64,000 nucleotides of DNA, from assembly GCF_900113015.1 (NCBI RefSeq), contig NZ_FONV01000004.1, positions 248,001-312,000 of the forward strand, read 5' to 3'. Positions within the stretch are counted from its first letter, which is position 1. Each line of letters starts with the position of its first letter. Both the position numbers and the translations under genes were made by a program. Of this stretch, positions 17,509 through 25,158 are shown one piece after another. Under the pieces are notes generated by a model. It worked only from the letters and a program-made list of their open reading frames with translations. It ran no database searches and had not been told where the DNA came from. The stretch is from Actinoplanes philippinensis (GTDB lineage Bacteria; Actinomycetota; Actinomycetes; Mycobacteriales; Micromonosporaceae).

Positions 17509-17909
17509 CGGGTGAAGCGGGTGCGCAGGTCGGCGATCACATGCCAGACCGCCATGCCGCCGATGACGATCGGCTGGGCCACCTGGTGCAGCGCGACGAC
17601 GCCCGCGGCGTCGAGCACCGCCGCCACCTGCAGCGCCACCAGGACCGCCGCGAGGGCGACCGCCATGCTCTCCAGCTGGATCTTGCGAAGGTACTCGTCG
17701 GCGCGGCGGAAGGCCCGCAGCAGCACCCAGGCCATCCCCAGCGCGAACACCGCGGTCGCCGCGACCCACCAGATGCGCTGCGCGGGCGTCTGCTCGGGGT
17801 TGCTGCCCAGCGCCAGGGCCACCCAGCCGAGGGTCACCACCGGCAGCGCGTCGATGAGGACGACCCGGCGGGCGGCGCGCGCCCGGCCGTCCGATACCTG
17901 CTCCGTCAT
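17505..17909 (-). CDS. small membrane protein paired with XRE regulator
   Basis: 134 residues with about four hydrophobic segments (VVLIDALPVVTLGWVALALG, IWWVAATAVFALGMAWVLL, a segment around AVALAAVLVALQVAAVL and a last one around QPIVIGGMAVWHVI). The ATG at 17909 lies about 7 bp after a good -10 box, so the transcript is probably leaderless. The pairing with an HTH protein resembles membrane-protein/regulator modules in many Gram-positives, but the function is unknown. Confidence 0.75.
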   Translation of the reverse strand: MTEQVSDGRARAARRVVLIDALPVVTLGWVALALGSNPEQTPAQRIWWVAATAVFALGMAWVLLRAFRRADEYLRKIQLESMAVALAAVLVALQVAAVLDAAGVVALHQVAQPIVIGGMAVWHVIADLRTRFTR

Positions 17910-17915
17910 GCGTCC

Positions 17916-17967
17916 AAAGTAAAGCCACCCTTCCATCGAGTCAAGCAAACCTGACACGATGGAAGGG
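17916..17967 (-). promoter_or_regulatory. promoter with 11-bp inverted repeat operator
   Basis: On the minus strand TTGACT (17944-17939), a 17-bp spacer and TACTTT (17921-17916) form a good promoter. A perfect 11-bp inverted repeat, CCCTTCCATCG (17928-17938) and CGATGGAAGGG (17957-17967), brackets the -35 element. This is likely the operator for the small XRE protein encoded in the operon. Confidence 0.7.
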
Positions 17968-17984
17968 AGACATGACAATCCGGG

Positions 17985-18404
17985 TCAGGCCCGGGTCAGT
18001 TCGAGAACCGGGATGGTCCGGATGCCGGCGGTCTTCTCGGCATAGCCGGCGAACCCGGGATAGCGGCTCGCCTGCTCGCCGAACCGCCGGTCGCGCTCCT
18101 CCCCGGTCAGGTCGCGGACCGTCACCGGGTAGGTCTCCGTGCCGCGCTCGACCTCGCCCCGGCCGGCCGCGGTGAGGTTGTAGTACCAGCCGGGGTTCTC
18201 CGGGGCTCCGCCCTTGGAGGCGATCACGTAGATGACGTCGTCGTCGGTCTCGTGCGGCAGATACATCATCGGGCTCACCATCTCCTGCCCGGACTTGCGG
18301 CCACGATGGTGGACGAGCACCATCGGCGCCCCCTCGAACGGGCCGCCCACCCGGCCCTGGTTGGCGCGGAACTCCTCGATCACCTGTGTATTCCAGTCGC
18401 TCAT
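17985..18404 (-). CDS. deazaflavin (F420)-dependent nitroreductase-family protein
   Basis: 139 residues in the Ddn-like family of split-barrel proteins. Landmarks are EFRANQGRVGGPFEGAP, VLVHHRGRKSG, MMYLPHETDDDVIYVIAS, KGGAPENPGWYYNLTA, and a C-terminal FAGYAEKTAGIRTIPVLEL. Relatives in mycobacteria and actinomycetes use F420H2 to reduce quinones or nitro compounds. The start is at ATG 18404, where similarity begins. The substrate is unknown. Confidence 0.9.
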   Translation of the reverse strand: MSDWNTQVIEEFRANQGRVGGPFEGAPMVLVHHRGRKSGQEMVSPMMYLPHETDDDVIYVIASKGGAPENPGWYYNLTAAGRGEVERGTETYPVTVRDLTGEERDRRFGEQASRYPGFAGYAEKTAGIRTIPVLELTRA

Positions 18405-18454
18405 ACCGATATCCTCGCCGCCCGGCGCCCCGGATGCCCGGTTCTCGCCGCGCG

Positions 18455-19609
18455 TCACCTGCCGAGCAGGCCGGTCCCGTGCTGCGGCAGGCGTCGCCGG
18501 ATCGCGGTCAGCAACAGCATCGAGGCCACGCAGAAGGCCGCGCCCAGCAGGAAGATCCGGGCCGAGTAGCCCGGGACCAGCAGCGGCGCGACCACGCCGA
18601 ACACCGCCCCGACCTGCACCATGCCGGTGTAGACGTCGGCGCCCGCGCCGAGGTCCCCGGCGAGCACGTCACTGAGCAGAACCATCCCGACGCTCTGGAA
18701 CCCGGCGGCGAACACCGCATAGAGCAACTGCGAGACGATCAGCAGGGGTACGCCGCCACCGGCCACGATCAGTGCGAACGACAGCGCGCCCACCCCGGCT
18801 GTCAGCACGATCGCGCGACGGCTGCCGATCCGGTCGGCCAGCGCGGTGATCGGACCCAGCAGCGGGATCTCCGCGGCCACCGACGCCAGGAACAGCAGCG
18901 CCACCACCGTGCCGGACAGCCCCTGGCCCACCACGAAGAGCGGCAGATAGACCAGGCGCACGCTGTCGGCGCCGCGCAGCAGCAGCACGGCCAGGACGCA
19001 GGTCAGCATCGTGCCGTGCGGGCGGAGGCCCCGGCCCGGTTCGCGGGGCTGTTCCGGCGCGGCCCGCCGGGCGGTCTGCGCCAGCGGGATCAGGCCGTTG
19101 ACCAGCGCGAGCGCCGCGGCGATCCACAACGGCCCGACGTCGCCGCCGAGGCTCTGCACGAGCCCACCGGCGGACGCCAGGGCCAGGCCGGCCATGAACC
19201 CGACCACGAAGATCCGGCGCATCCGGCCCACCAGACGAGCGGGCCCCGGCGTCCCCGAGCCGCCGGCCAGGCTGATGTAGTGCGGGAAGATCAGGGTCAT
19301 CGTCATCATCGCGGCGCCCGCCGGATACATCGCCGGGGACGGCGCGGAGACCGGGACCGCCAGGGCGCCGGCCGCCGCGACGAGCCCGCAGACCGACGGG
19401 CCCCACCAGGGCGAGCCGCGTCGTCGCAGCGCCGGGCCGGCGACGAGATTGAGCGAGGCGGCCACCAGCGCGCTCACCGCGAAGAAGAGGGCGATCTGGG
19501 CCTTCGTCGCGCCGCTCGCCGCGAGCGTCAACGGCAGCGCGACACTGATCTGCCCGTAGAACGCGGCGTTCGACGCCACCGCGACCCGGGCGCTGAGGGT
19601 TCCGGCCAT
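18455..19609 (-). CDS. MFS sugar-efflux-type transporter (SET-like)
   Basis: 384 residues with about 12 hydrophobic segments. The opening VASNAAFYGQISVALPLTLA and the conserved loop PSPAMYPAGAAMM recall the sugar efflux transporter (SetA/SetB) branch of the MFS. Such pumps export sugars or glycosides, and in actinomycetes possibly antibiotics. ATG 19609 begins at the first helix. It stands alone between the Ddn-like gene and the metallohydrolase gene. Confidence 0.75.
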   Translation of the reverse strand: MAGTLSARVAVASNAAFYGQISVALPLTLAASGATKAQIALFFAVSALVAASLNLVAGPALRRRGSPWWGPSVCGLVAAAGALAVPVSAPSPAMYPAGAAMMTMTLIFPHYISLAGGSGTPGPARLVGRMRRIFVVGFMAGLALASAGGLVQSLGGDVGPLWIAAALALVNGLIPLAQTARRAAPEQPREPGRGLRPHGTMLTCVLAVLLLRGADSVRLVYLPLFVVGQGLSGTVVALLFLASVAAEIPLLGPITALADRIGSRRAIVLTAGVGALSFALIVAGGGVPLLIVSQLLYAVFAAGFQSVGMVLLSDVLAGDLGAGADVYTGMVQVGAVFGVVAPLLVPGYSARIFLLGAAFCVASMLLLTAIRRRLPQHGTGLLGR

Positions 19610-19626
19610 CGACGATGCTAAACACG

Positions 19627-20553
19627 TTACGGGCGCAGCAGGGCCTCCTGGAGGCGGCGCAGCTTCGCGCGTACCAGAAGATCTCGTTTCTCCTTGTTGC
19701 CCGGTGAGATGTAGAGAATGAAGTCGCGGTGCCGGTGTCGGCCCTGCCTGCCGCCGGTCCGGACGGTGGCGTCCCGCACCTCGGCGAGCTGGGCGACGGT
19801 CAGCGGGAGCACGTGCTCGTCCGGCTGGAACCGGGCGCCGAGCGGGTAGTCGCGGCCCGGCGTGCGGGTCATCTCGATGTGGCAGCCCAGCACGTGACTC
19901 ACCGGATGGGTGTCGGCGAAGGCGACCAGGCGCTCCAGCGTGTCCCGGAAGGCCGGGTAGTCGGCGACGTAGAGCCGTCCGGGATAGACGGTGTCGCCGG
20001 TCAGCAGGAACCCGGTCCACGGGTCGTAAACGGTGATCGCGGCCTCGTGGTGACCCGGCGAGCCGAGGATCTCCAGCACACGGCCGCCCAGGTCGAAGGG
20101 GACCGATCCGGTGAGGCCACCGGGGAAGCCGAAGAACCTCCGCACCTCCGGCTCGTCGTGCGGCACCACCGTCGTACCCGGCCGGCCGGCGAACTGCGCG
20201 TCGGCCGCCACGTGGTCGCCGTGCCCGTGCGAGTGGGCGACGACCAGCTCGTACCCGTCGCGCGGGTGCTTCGCCAGCCAGGCGTCGACGAGCGCGTCCA
20301 CTGTCGCGCGCAGCGGGAACAGCGCGGGGTCGGCACTGGCGCCGGTGTCTAGCAGCAGCGCCCGGTCGTCACCGAAGAGCAGGTAGAGGAAGGGCGCCTC
20401 GTACTCGACGCGTTTGCTCTGCCGCAGGATCACCGTGCGCTCGTCGTAGACGTGGGTCTGGATGGCGGGCTCACCGCGACGGCCATGGATCCAGGCCACG
20501 TCCAGTGATCCGGTCACGAAGTCGGTCATCTGAGGTCCCATCCGCTCTGTCAT
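19627..20553 (-). CDS. MBL-fold metallohydrolase
   Basis: 308 residues of the metallo-beta-lactamase superfamily. The metal motif VVAHSHGHGDHVA (HxHxDH) is intact, later ligands appear as GSPGHHEAAI, FLLTGDTVYPG and LGCHIEM. The Asp in LLDTGAS is also conserved. Members hydrolyse thioesters, lactones or other esters; substrate not assignable. ATG 20553 overlaps the ArsR stop (ATGA), so the enzyme is co-expressed with, and presumably repressed by, that regulator. Confidence 0.87.
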   Translation of the reverse strand: MTERMGPQMTDFVTGSLDVAWIHGRRGEPAIQTHVYDERTVILRQSKRVEYEAPFLYLLFGDDRALLLDTGASADPALFPLRATVDALVDAWLAKHPRDGYELVVAHSHGHGDHVAADAQFAGRPGTTVVPHDEPEVRRFFGFPGGLTGSVPFDLGGRVLEILGSPGHHEAAITVYDPWTGFLLTGDTVYPGRLYVADYPAFRDTLERLVAFADTHPVSHVLGCHIEMTRTPGRDYPLGARFQPDEHVLPLTVAQLAEVRDATVRTGGRQGRHRHRDFILYISPGNKEKRDLLVRAKLRRLQEALLRP

Positions 20554-21245
20554 CGGTCGTCTCCATCGGATCGGCCGTCCTGGCCGGGCCGGTCGCCCTC
20601 ATCCCGCCGGTCGCCCTCATCCCGACGGTCGCCCTCATCCCGACGGTCGCCCTCATCCGGCCGGTCGCCCTCATCCCGCCGGTCGGTGGTCGTCTCGGTG
20701 GGCAGCGGGGTGGCGGCCAGGAAGTAGCGAGCGAACCGCCGGCCCGGGCGGCGGGCGTCCGTCTCGGCCTCGGACCTCGCCAGATACGGCTCCAGCAGGG
20801 CCAGCCACTGGGCTCTGAGGTGCTCGGCCTCGTCCGGCGAGACCAGGGCGAGCGCCGTGGCCAGTCCGGCCCGGCGGCGCCAGGCGGTGCTGTCGTCGTC
20901 GTCACGGTCGACGAACTCGAGGATCGCCTGCATCTCCCGATCGACGACGATCCGCTCCAGCTGGCGCCGGACGACCGGGCTGTCGCCGGAGGAGAGCCGC
21001 AGCGTCGGCCGCGGATCGGGCACACGCCACTGGCGCTCGCGCCGGTCCCGGCCGGGACCGGCATCCTCGGCGAAGCCGTACTTGGCGAGCTGACGCAGAT
21101 GGAAGGAACAGCTGGCCTGGGAGGCGCCGAGGACCCGGCCGCACTGCGCCGCGGTCGCCGGGCCGCTCGTGGCGAGCAGCTCCAGCAGGTCGAGCCGGAG
21201 GGGATGAGCCAGCGCCCGGATCGCTGTGGCATCGGTGATCCGCAT
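20550..21245 (-). CDS. ArsR-family regulator with repetitive acidic/basic tail
   Basis: 231 residues. An ArsR winged helix fills the first 90 residues (MRITDATAIRALAHPLRLDL, then CSFHLRQLAKYGF). A helical region follows, and the last 45 residues are a run of Asp-Arg-Arg-Asp-Glu-Gly type repeats. No metal-binding CxC is present. Start ATG 21245 lies inside a near-perfect operator, implying tight autorepression. The gene is coupled to the metallohydrolase, which likely acts on the inducer. Confidence 0.85.
   Translation of the reverse strand: MRITDATAIRALAHPLRLDLLELLATSGPATAAQCGRVLGASQASCSFHLRQLAKYGFAEDAGPGRDRRERQWRVPDPRPTLRLSSGDSPVVRRQLERIVVDREMQAILEFVDRDDDDSTAWRRRAGLATALALVSPDEAEHLRAQWLALLEPYLARSEAETDARRPGRRFARYFLAATPLPTETTTDRRDEGDRPDEGDRRDEGDRRDEGDRRDEGDRPGQDGRSDGDDR
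20591..20680. repeat. 18-bp tandem repeat in the ArsR coding tail
   Basis: Five copies of an 18-bp unit beginning GGTCGCCCTCATCC start at 20591, 20609, 20627, 20645 and 20663, with a decayed sixth at 20681. The unit keeps the frame and encodes six residues, so the charged tail can lengthen or shorten by slippage. Confidence 0.85.
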
Positions 21246-21293
21246 ATGCCAAAGACTACTTTGGCATATCACGAACTGTCAAAGACCTCTTTG
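21244..21293. promoter_or_regulatory. double ArsR-type operator
   Basis: ATATGCCAAAG (21244-21254), ACTA, then CTTTGGCATAT (21259-21269) is a perfect 11-bp inverted repeat covering the ArsR start codon. A second site, CAAAG-ACCT-CTTTG (21280-21293), has the same core and spacing, 30 bp away, about three helical turns. Confidence 0.8.
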
Positions 21294-21324
21294 GTTTTCC
21301 TCTCCGGCCCGCTCGCGCCGGTCC

Positions 21325-22191
21325 TCACACCGACGGCTCGACCAGCAGCGTGACCGTGCGGTTGCGCTCCGGGGTATCGTGCGGGCCCTCCTGCTGATCG
21401 GCGCTGACCAGCCGGAACGACGTCAACGGCAGCCCGCTCGCCCGGGACAGTCGCGCCGCGGCGACCTGGGCGCGGGCCAGCGCCGTCGTCGACCCGCCCG
21501 CGGTACGCCCACCGGTCACCGGGACGGCGTGGCCGACCACCGTGACCGTGACGTCACCGCCGCCCCGCAGCGCCCGGCCGACCCGGTCGAGCGTGGCCCG
21601 GGCGTCACCACGCAGCGCGTCACCGCGTACGAAAAGGCCCTGATCGAAAACGACCTCCGCGGCGGCGCCCTTCGCGCGGACGGTCACCCCGTCGACGGCC
21701 AGCCCCCGCAGCAGCCGATCGGCGACGGACGCGGACGGGGACGGCACGGCCGACGGCGACGCGGAGGACTTCACCGGGACGGCCGGGGCCGACGCCCCTG
21801 GTGTGGCCGGGGCCGACGCACCCGGTGTGGCCGGGGCCGACGCCGGCGACGGCTCGTCCGGACGGCCGATGAGCAGCGCGGACCCGGCCAGCAGGACCAC
21901 CACCACGAGCGCCGTGCCGCCGGCCGTCACGACGCGGCGGGTGGCCCGGCCCGCGATCGCCTTCCGGCCGGCCGCCGCGCCCTCGTGCGACGGGTCCGCG
22001 GCCAGGACCCGCGCCCACGCCGCGTCGGCCTCGGCGAACTCGCCGCGCTGCGCGTGCACCCGCGCCCGCAGGTCGAGCGCCGCCGGTGAGTCGCCGCCGA
22101 GCAGGGCGAGCGCGCCGTCGAGGTCGCCGGACCGGGCGGCGGCACGCGCCCGGTCCAGCTCCAGCTCCTCGGCGACCGGGCCCGTCGTCAT
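21325..22191 (-). CDS. TPR-like, single-TM, OmpA-like C-terminal protein
   Basis: 288 residues. Residues 5-80 are helical and TPR-like (RARAAARSGDLDGALALLGG, then EFAEADAAWARVLAADPSHE). A single membrane segment lies at 87-109, followed by an Ala/Pro/Ser-rich linker. The C-terminal 130 residues resemble an OmpA/MotB-type domain (ALRGGGDVTVTVVGHAVPV, ALARAQVAAARLSRASGLP, ending NRTVTLLVEP), which would face the cell wall. ATG overlaps the Hsp70 stop (ATGA). It is the last gene of the six-gene operon and may tether the cytoplasmic chaperone to the envelope; that role is inferred. Confidence 0.75.
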   Translation of the reverse strand: MTTGPVAEELELDRARAAARSGDLDGALALLGGDSPAALDLRARVHAQRGEFAEADAAWARVLAADPSHEGAAAGRKAIAGRATRRVVTAGGTALVVVVLLAGSALLIGRPDEPSPASAPATPGASAPATPGASAPAVPVKSSASPSAVPSPSASVADRLLRGLAVDGVTVRAKGAAAEVVFDQGLFVRGDALRGDARATLDRVGRALRGGGDVTVTVVGHAVPVTGGRTAGGSTTALARAQVAAARLSRASGLPLTSFRLVSADQQEGPHDTPERNRTVTLLVEPSV

Positions 22192-24650
22192 CGCAGCAGG
22201 CCCCCGATCTTGCCGGCCACCTCGACCGGAAGCAGCCGGACGAGCCGCTGGTTGACCGCGTCCAGCGCGCGCGGGTCCTGCCCGGCGATCGCCTGGCGGC
22301 CCTGCGCGATCAGCACGTCGGCCTGCGCGGAGATGCCGATCTTCTCGTGTTCGACGCAGAGCATGAAGAACACCTTGACCGGCCAGTCCGGCGCCCGCCG
22401 CTCGACCTCCATCAGGAAGTCGTGCACCCGCTCCAGCTGGGCCTGGATGGCCGCCTTGTCGCGGGCGTCGATCGCGGTCTGGGCGCGCCGCCGCAGTTCG
22501 CCGACCTCGCGGCGGTCGGCGTCGTCGGCGGCCAGCTCGTCGGCCGCGGACAGGGCGTCGCGCAGCTGCTGGATCAGCTCGGGCAGGCCGACCGCGTCCT
22601 CGATGATGTCGAGCTCGGCCTGCACGTTGCGCAGCCGGTCCTCGGCGGTGGCGGCGGCGCCCGCGTCCACCCCGGACGCCTGCACCTGCTCGCGGGCGCC
22701 GGTCATGGTGCCCTCCCGATCGAGGGCGGCGAGCCGGTCGCGGGCGTCGTCGGAGTCGCCGTTGGCGACCGCGCCGCGCAGGTGCGCCATCCGCCGCTCG
22801 GCGTCGTCGAGCATGGCGGTCAGCGCCACCGGGTCGGGGGTACGCACGTCGTCGAGCGCGATCTCCGCCTCGAACTGGGTCTGGATCAGCGGCACGTCGG
22901 CGACCACGGTCACGAGGCTGGACTCGTCGACCTCGAAGGTCACCTCGACCTCGCTGCCGGCGGGCAGGTCGATGCGCACGTCCTTGGGCCGGATCTCCAG
23001 CATGCCGACCTGCCGGTTGCGGTCGCCGCGGGGACGCTCGCCCTGGACCACGGGGATGCGGATCACCGCGTCGGCGTCGGACCGGTTCAGCGGCGTCGAC
23101 GTGCGGAACACCTCGCGTTCCCGGGTCGGCAGGGTCGCGCCCTTGCGGACCAGCGGCGCGAAGGCCTGGTCGGCGAGCTGGATGCCGAGCGAGTGGGCCA
23201 GCCGGACACCGCCGAACTCCACCGCCCGGTGGGTGATCGTCAGGCTGTCGGGGCTGAGCTTCTGCGGCTCGCCGGAGGCGGTGGTCAGCTCGATCGTGAA
23301 GCGGGCGGACTTGAGGTCGTCGACATACACCTCGGTGGAGAACGCGCCGGACGCGTTCGGGACGAGCGTGGGCGTACGGAAATCGGCGTTGGTGATCGTC
23401 ACGCGGTAGCCGGACCAGTCGACGGCCCCGGTGGACCGCAGCCGCCCCGCCACCGTCGGCGTGTTGATCGTCGTGGTCGGCTCGTAGGCCAGCTCGACGG
23501 CGAACTCGCCCACCGCCGGCTGGTGCGTGGCCGTGGCCGGCCGGCGCAGCGTGCTCGCGAAGATCGCCGCCCCGCGCGCCACCACTGTCGTCGGGTCGAG
23601 GCTGTAGTCCAGGGCGATGCCCAGCCCGTGGCCCGGGTCGGCGAGGCGCTCGCGCAGGCCGGGGCTCAGCGTCACGCCACCGACCAGCAGCAGCTTGTCG
23701 ATGTCGTCGACGTCCAGGCCGCCCTCGGCGAGCGCGCCGCGGCACAGGTTGATCGCGCGGACGTAGAACGGCTCGGCGACCCGGTCGATGTCCTCCCGGC
23801 GCAGCGTGTGCTCGAAGGTCTCGGTGCCGCCGCCGGGCAGGGTGATGTCGACGAGCACGTCCGCGGTCGCCCGCCGGGACAGCATGATCTTGGCTTCCTC
23901 GGCCGCCCACTTGAGCTTGGCGAAGGCGCCGCGCCACTGCGGGTTGTCGCGCCGGAAGTCGCTCAGGCCCAGCCCGTTGATCACCGCGGGGGCGAGCAGC
24001 CGCTCCACCACCGCCCAGTCGATCAGCTTGCCGCCCAGGTACGGGTCGCCGGCGTGGTTGAGCACCCGCAGGTCGCCGTCGCGCTTGCTGACCACCGCGG
24101 CGTCGAAGGTGCCGCCGCCGAAGTCGAAGACCATCCAGTAGGCGTCCTCGTCGGCCTTCTGGAACCCGTACGCGAACGCGGCCGCCGTCGGCTCCTGCAC
24201 CAGCGGGCAGGCCACCGTGAACCCGGCGAGCGCCGCCGCCTCGTTGGTCGCCTTGTTCTGGTTCAGCGCGAACGCGGCGGGCACGGTGATCACGGCCGCG
24301 TCGGGCGCCTCGCCGGTGTGGTGGGCGGCGTCGGCGCGCAGCGACTTGAGCACCTCGGCGGAGAGCTGCACGGGGCTCATCGTGACCTGGCCGTTGACGA
24401 ACGTACGGGTAGCGTCGGCCAGCCCCATCTCGAGCTTGAACTCGCCGGCCGCGTTCGCCTGGTCGTGCTCCACCCGGTCACGGGCGGCCCGGCCGACGTG
24501 CACGACGCCGGGCTTGGGGATCCACACCGCCGACGGGGTGATGTCCCAGCCGTCGTTGCTCTTGACGACCACCGGCACGCCGTCCTCGACGACCGCGATC
24601 GCGCTGTTGGTGGTGCCGAGGTCGATGCCGAAGTCGATCGTGTCACGCAT
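22188..24650 (-). CDS. divergent Hsp70 (DnaK-like) chaperone with inserted domain
   Basis: 820 residues, against about 620 for DnaK. The ATPase domain has phosphate motif 1 (FGIDLGTTNSAIAVVEDG), the connect region VQEPTAAAFAYG, phosphate motif 2 (FDFGGGTFDAAVV) and a divergent adenosine motif LLLVGGVTLSPGL. Between the ATPase domain and the substrate-binding beta domain (from about residue 484: HSLGIQLADQAFAPLVRKGA, IPVVQGERP, EVTFEVDESS) there is an insertion of about 115 residues that looks beta-rich. A long helical tail fills 600-820. ATG 24650 overlaps the GrpE-like gene by 8 bp. Regulation and partners are probably encoded by the other operon genes. Confidence 0.88.
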   Translation of the reverse strand: MRDTIDFGIDLGTTNSAIAVVEDGVPVVVKSNDGWDITPSAVWIPKPGVVHVGRAARDRVEHDQANAAGEFKLEMGLADATRTFVNGQVTMSPVQLSAEVLKSLRADAAHHTGEAPDAAVITVPAAFALNQNKATNEAAALAGFTVACPLVQEPTAAAFAYGFQKADEDAYWMVFDFGGGTFDAAVVSKRDGDLRVLNHAGDPYLGGKLIDWAVVERLLAPAVINGLGLSDFRRDNPQWRGAFAKLKWAAEEAKIMLSRRATADVLVDITLPGGGTETFEHTLRREDIDRVAEPFYVRAINLCRGALAEGGLDVDDIDKLLLVGGVTLSPGLRERLADPGHGLGIALDYSLDPTTVVARGAAIFASTLRRPATATHQPAVGEFAVELAYEPTTTINTPTVAGRLRSTGAVDWSGYRVTITNADFRTPTLVPNASGAFSTEVYVDDLKSARFTIELTTASGEPQKLSPDSLTITHRAVEFGGVRLAHSLGIQLADQAFAPLVRKGATLPTREREVFRTSTPLNRSDADAVIRIPVVQGERPRGDRNRQVGMLEIRPKDVRIDLPAGSEVEVTFEVDESSLVTVVADVPLIQTQFEAEIALDDVRTPDPVALTAMLDDAERRMAHLRGAVANGDSDDARDRLAALDREGTMTGAREQVQASGVDAGAAATAEDRLRNVQAELDIIEDAVGLPELIQQLRDALSAADELAADDADRREVGELRRRAQTAIDARDKAAIQAQLERVHDFLMEVERRAPDWPVKVFFMLCVEHEKIGISAQADVLIAQGRQAIAGQDPRALDAVNQRLVRLLPVEVAGKIGGLLR

Positions 24651-25158
24651 TGCCGCTCCCCGGGGTCGATTCTGTCTTGACGGGGCATCCGACGATGACC
24701 TGTCCCATCTGGATGCGCTCCTCACGCAGGAAGACGGAGGGCCGTACGGTCTCCGTCACGGTCTCGATGACCACTGTGGCGTCGTCGTTGAAGACCAGCG
24801 CCTCCAGCGACCGTCCGGAGTGGAACGTCTCGCCGTCGTGGTCGCGGACCACCAGGCCCGCGTCGGTCAGTGCCTCCTGGCACATCCGCAGGTAGCGGCC
24901 GGCCTGCCGGGCCTGGGCGCTGTTGTCGCCGGCCTGCTGGGCCAGCCGGCGCCGGGCCCGCCACAGGTTGGTCGCGGCGGTCGCGAGCGCCTTGGCGTCC
25001 AGGCCGGGATCGGCCGCGGCGGTGTCCAGCTCGGCGATCAGCGCGGCCAGCCGGTCGTGGCGGGTCTCCGGCCAGGTCGGCGGCGGAATACGGAAGGCCC
25101 GGTGATGTCGCCGCTGCCGCAGTTCGGTGCGCAGTCGGTCGAGCCGGTCGCGAATCAC
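24643..25158 (-). CDS. GrpE-like nucleotide exchange factor (putative)
   Basis: 171 residues. The N-terminal two-thirds is charged and helical (RDRLDRLRTELRQRRHHR, LAALIAELDTAAADPG). The end reads LTDAGLVVRDHDGETFHSG, then VVIETVTETVRPSVFLRE and MGQVIVGCP. This matches the layout of GrpE, a long helix and then a small beta domain that touches Hsp70, but identity is low. Its place directly before a divergent Hsp70 gene supports the assignment. The GTG at 25158 overlaps the kinase stop (GTGA). Confidence 0.6.
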   Translation of the reverse strand: MIRDRLDRLRTELRQRRHHRAFRIPPPTWPETRHDRLAALIAELDTAAADPGLDAKALATAATNLWRARRRLAQQAGDNSAQARQAGRYLRMCQEALTDAGLVVRDHDGETFHSGRSLEALVFNDDATVVIETVTETVRPSVFLREERIQMGQVIVGCPVKTESTPGSGNA

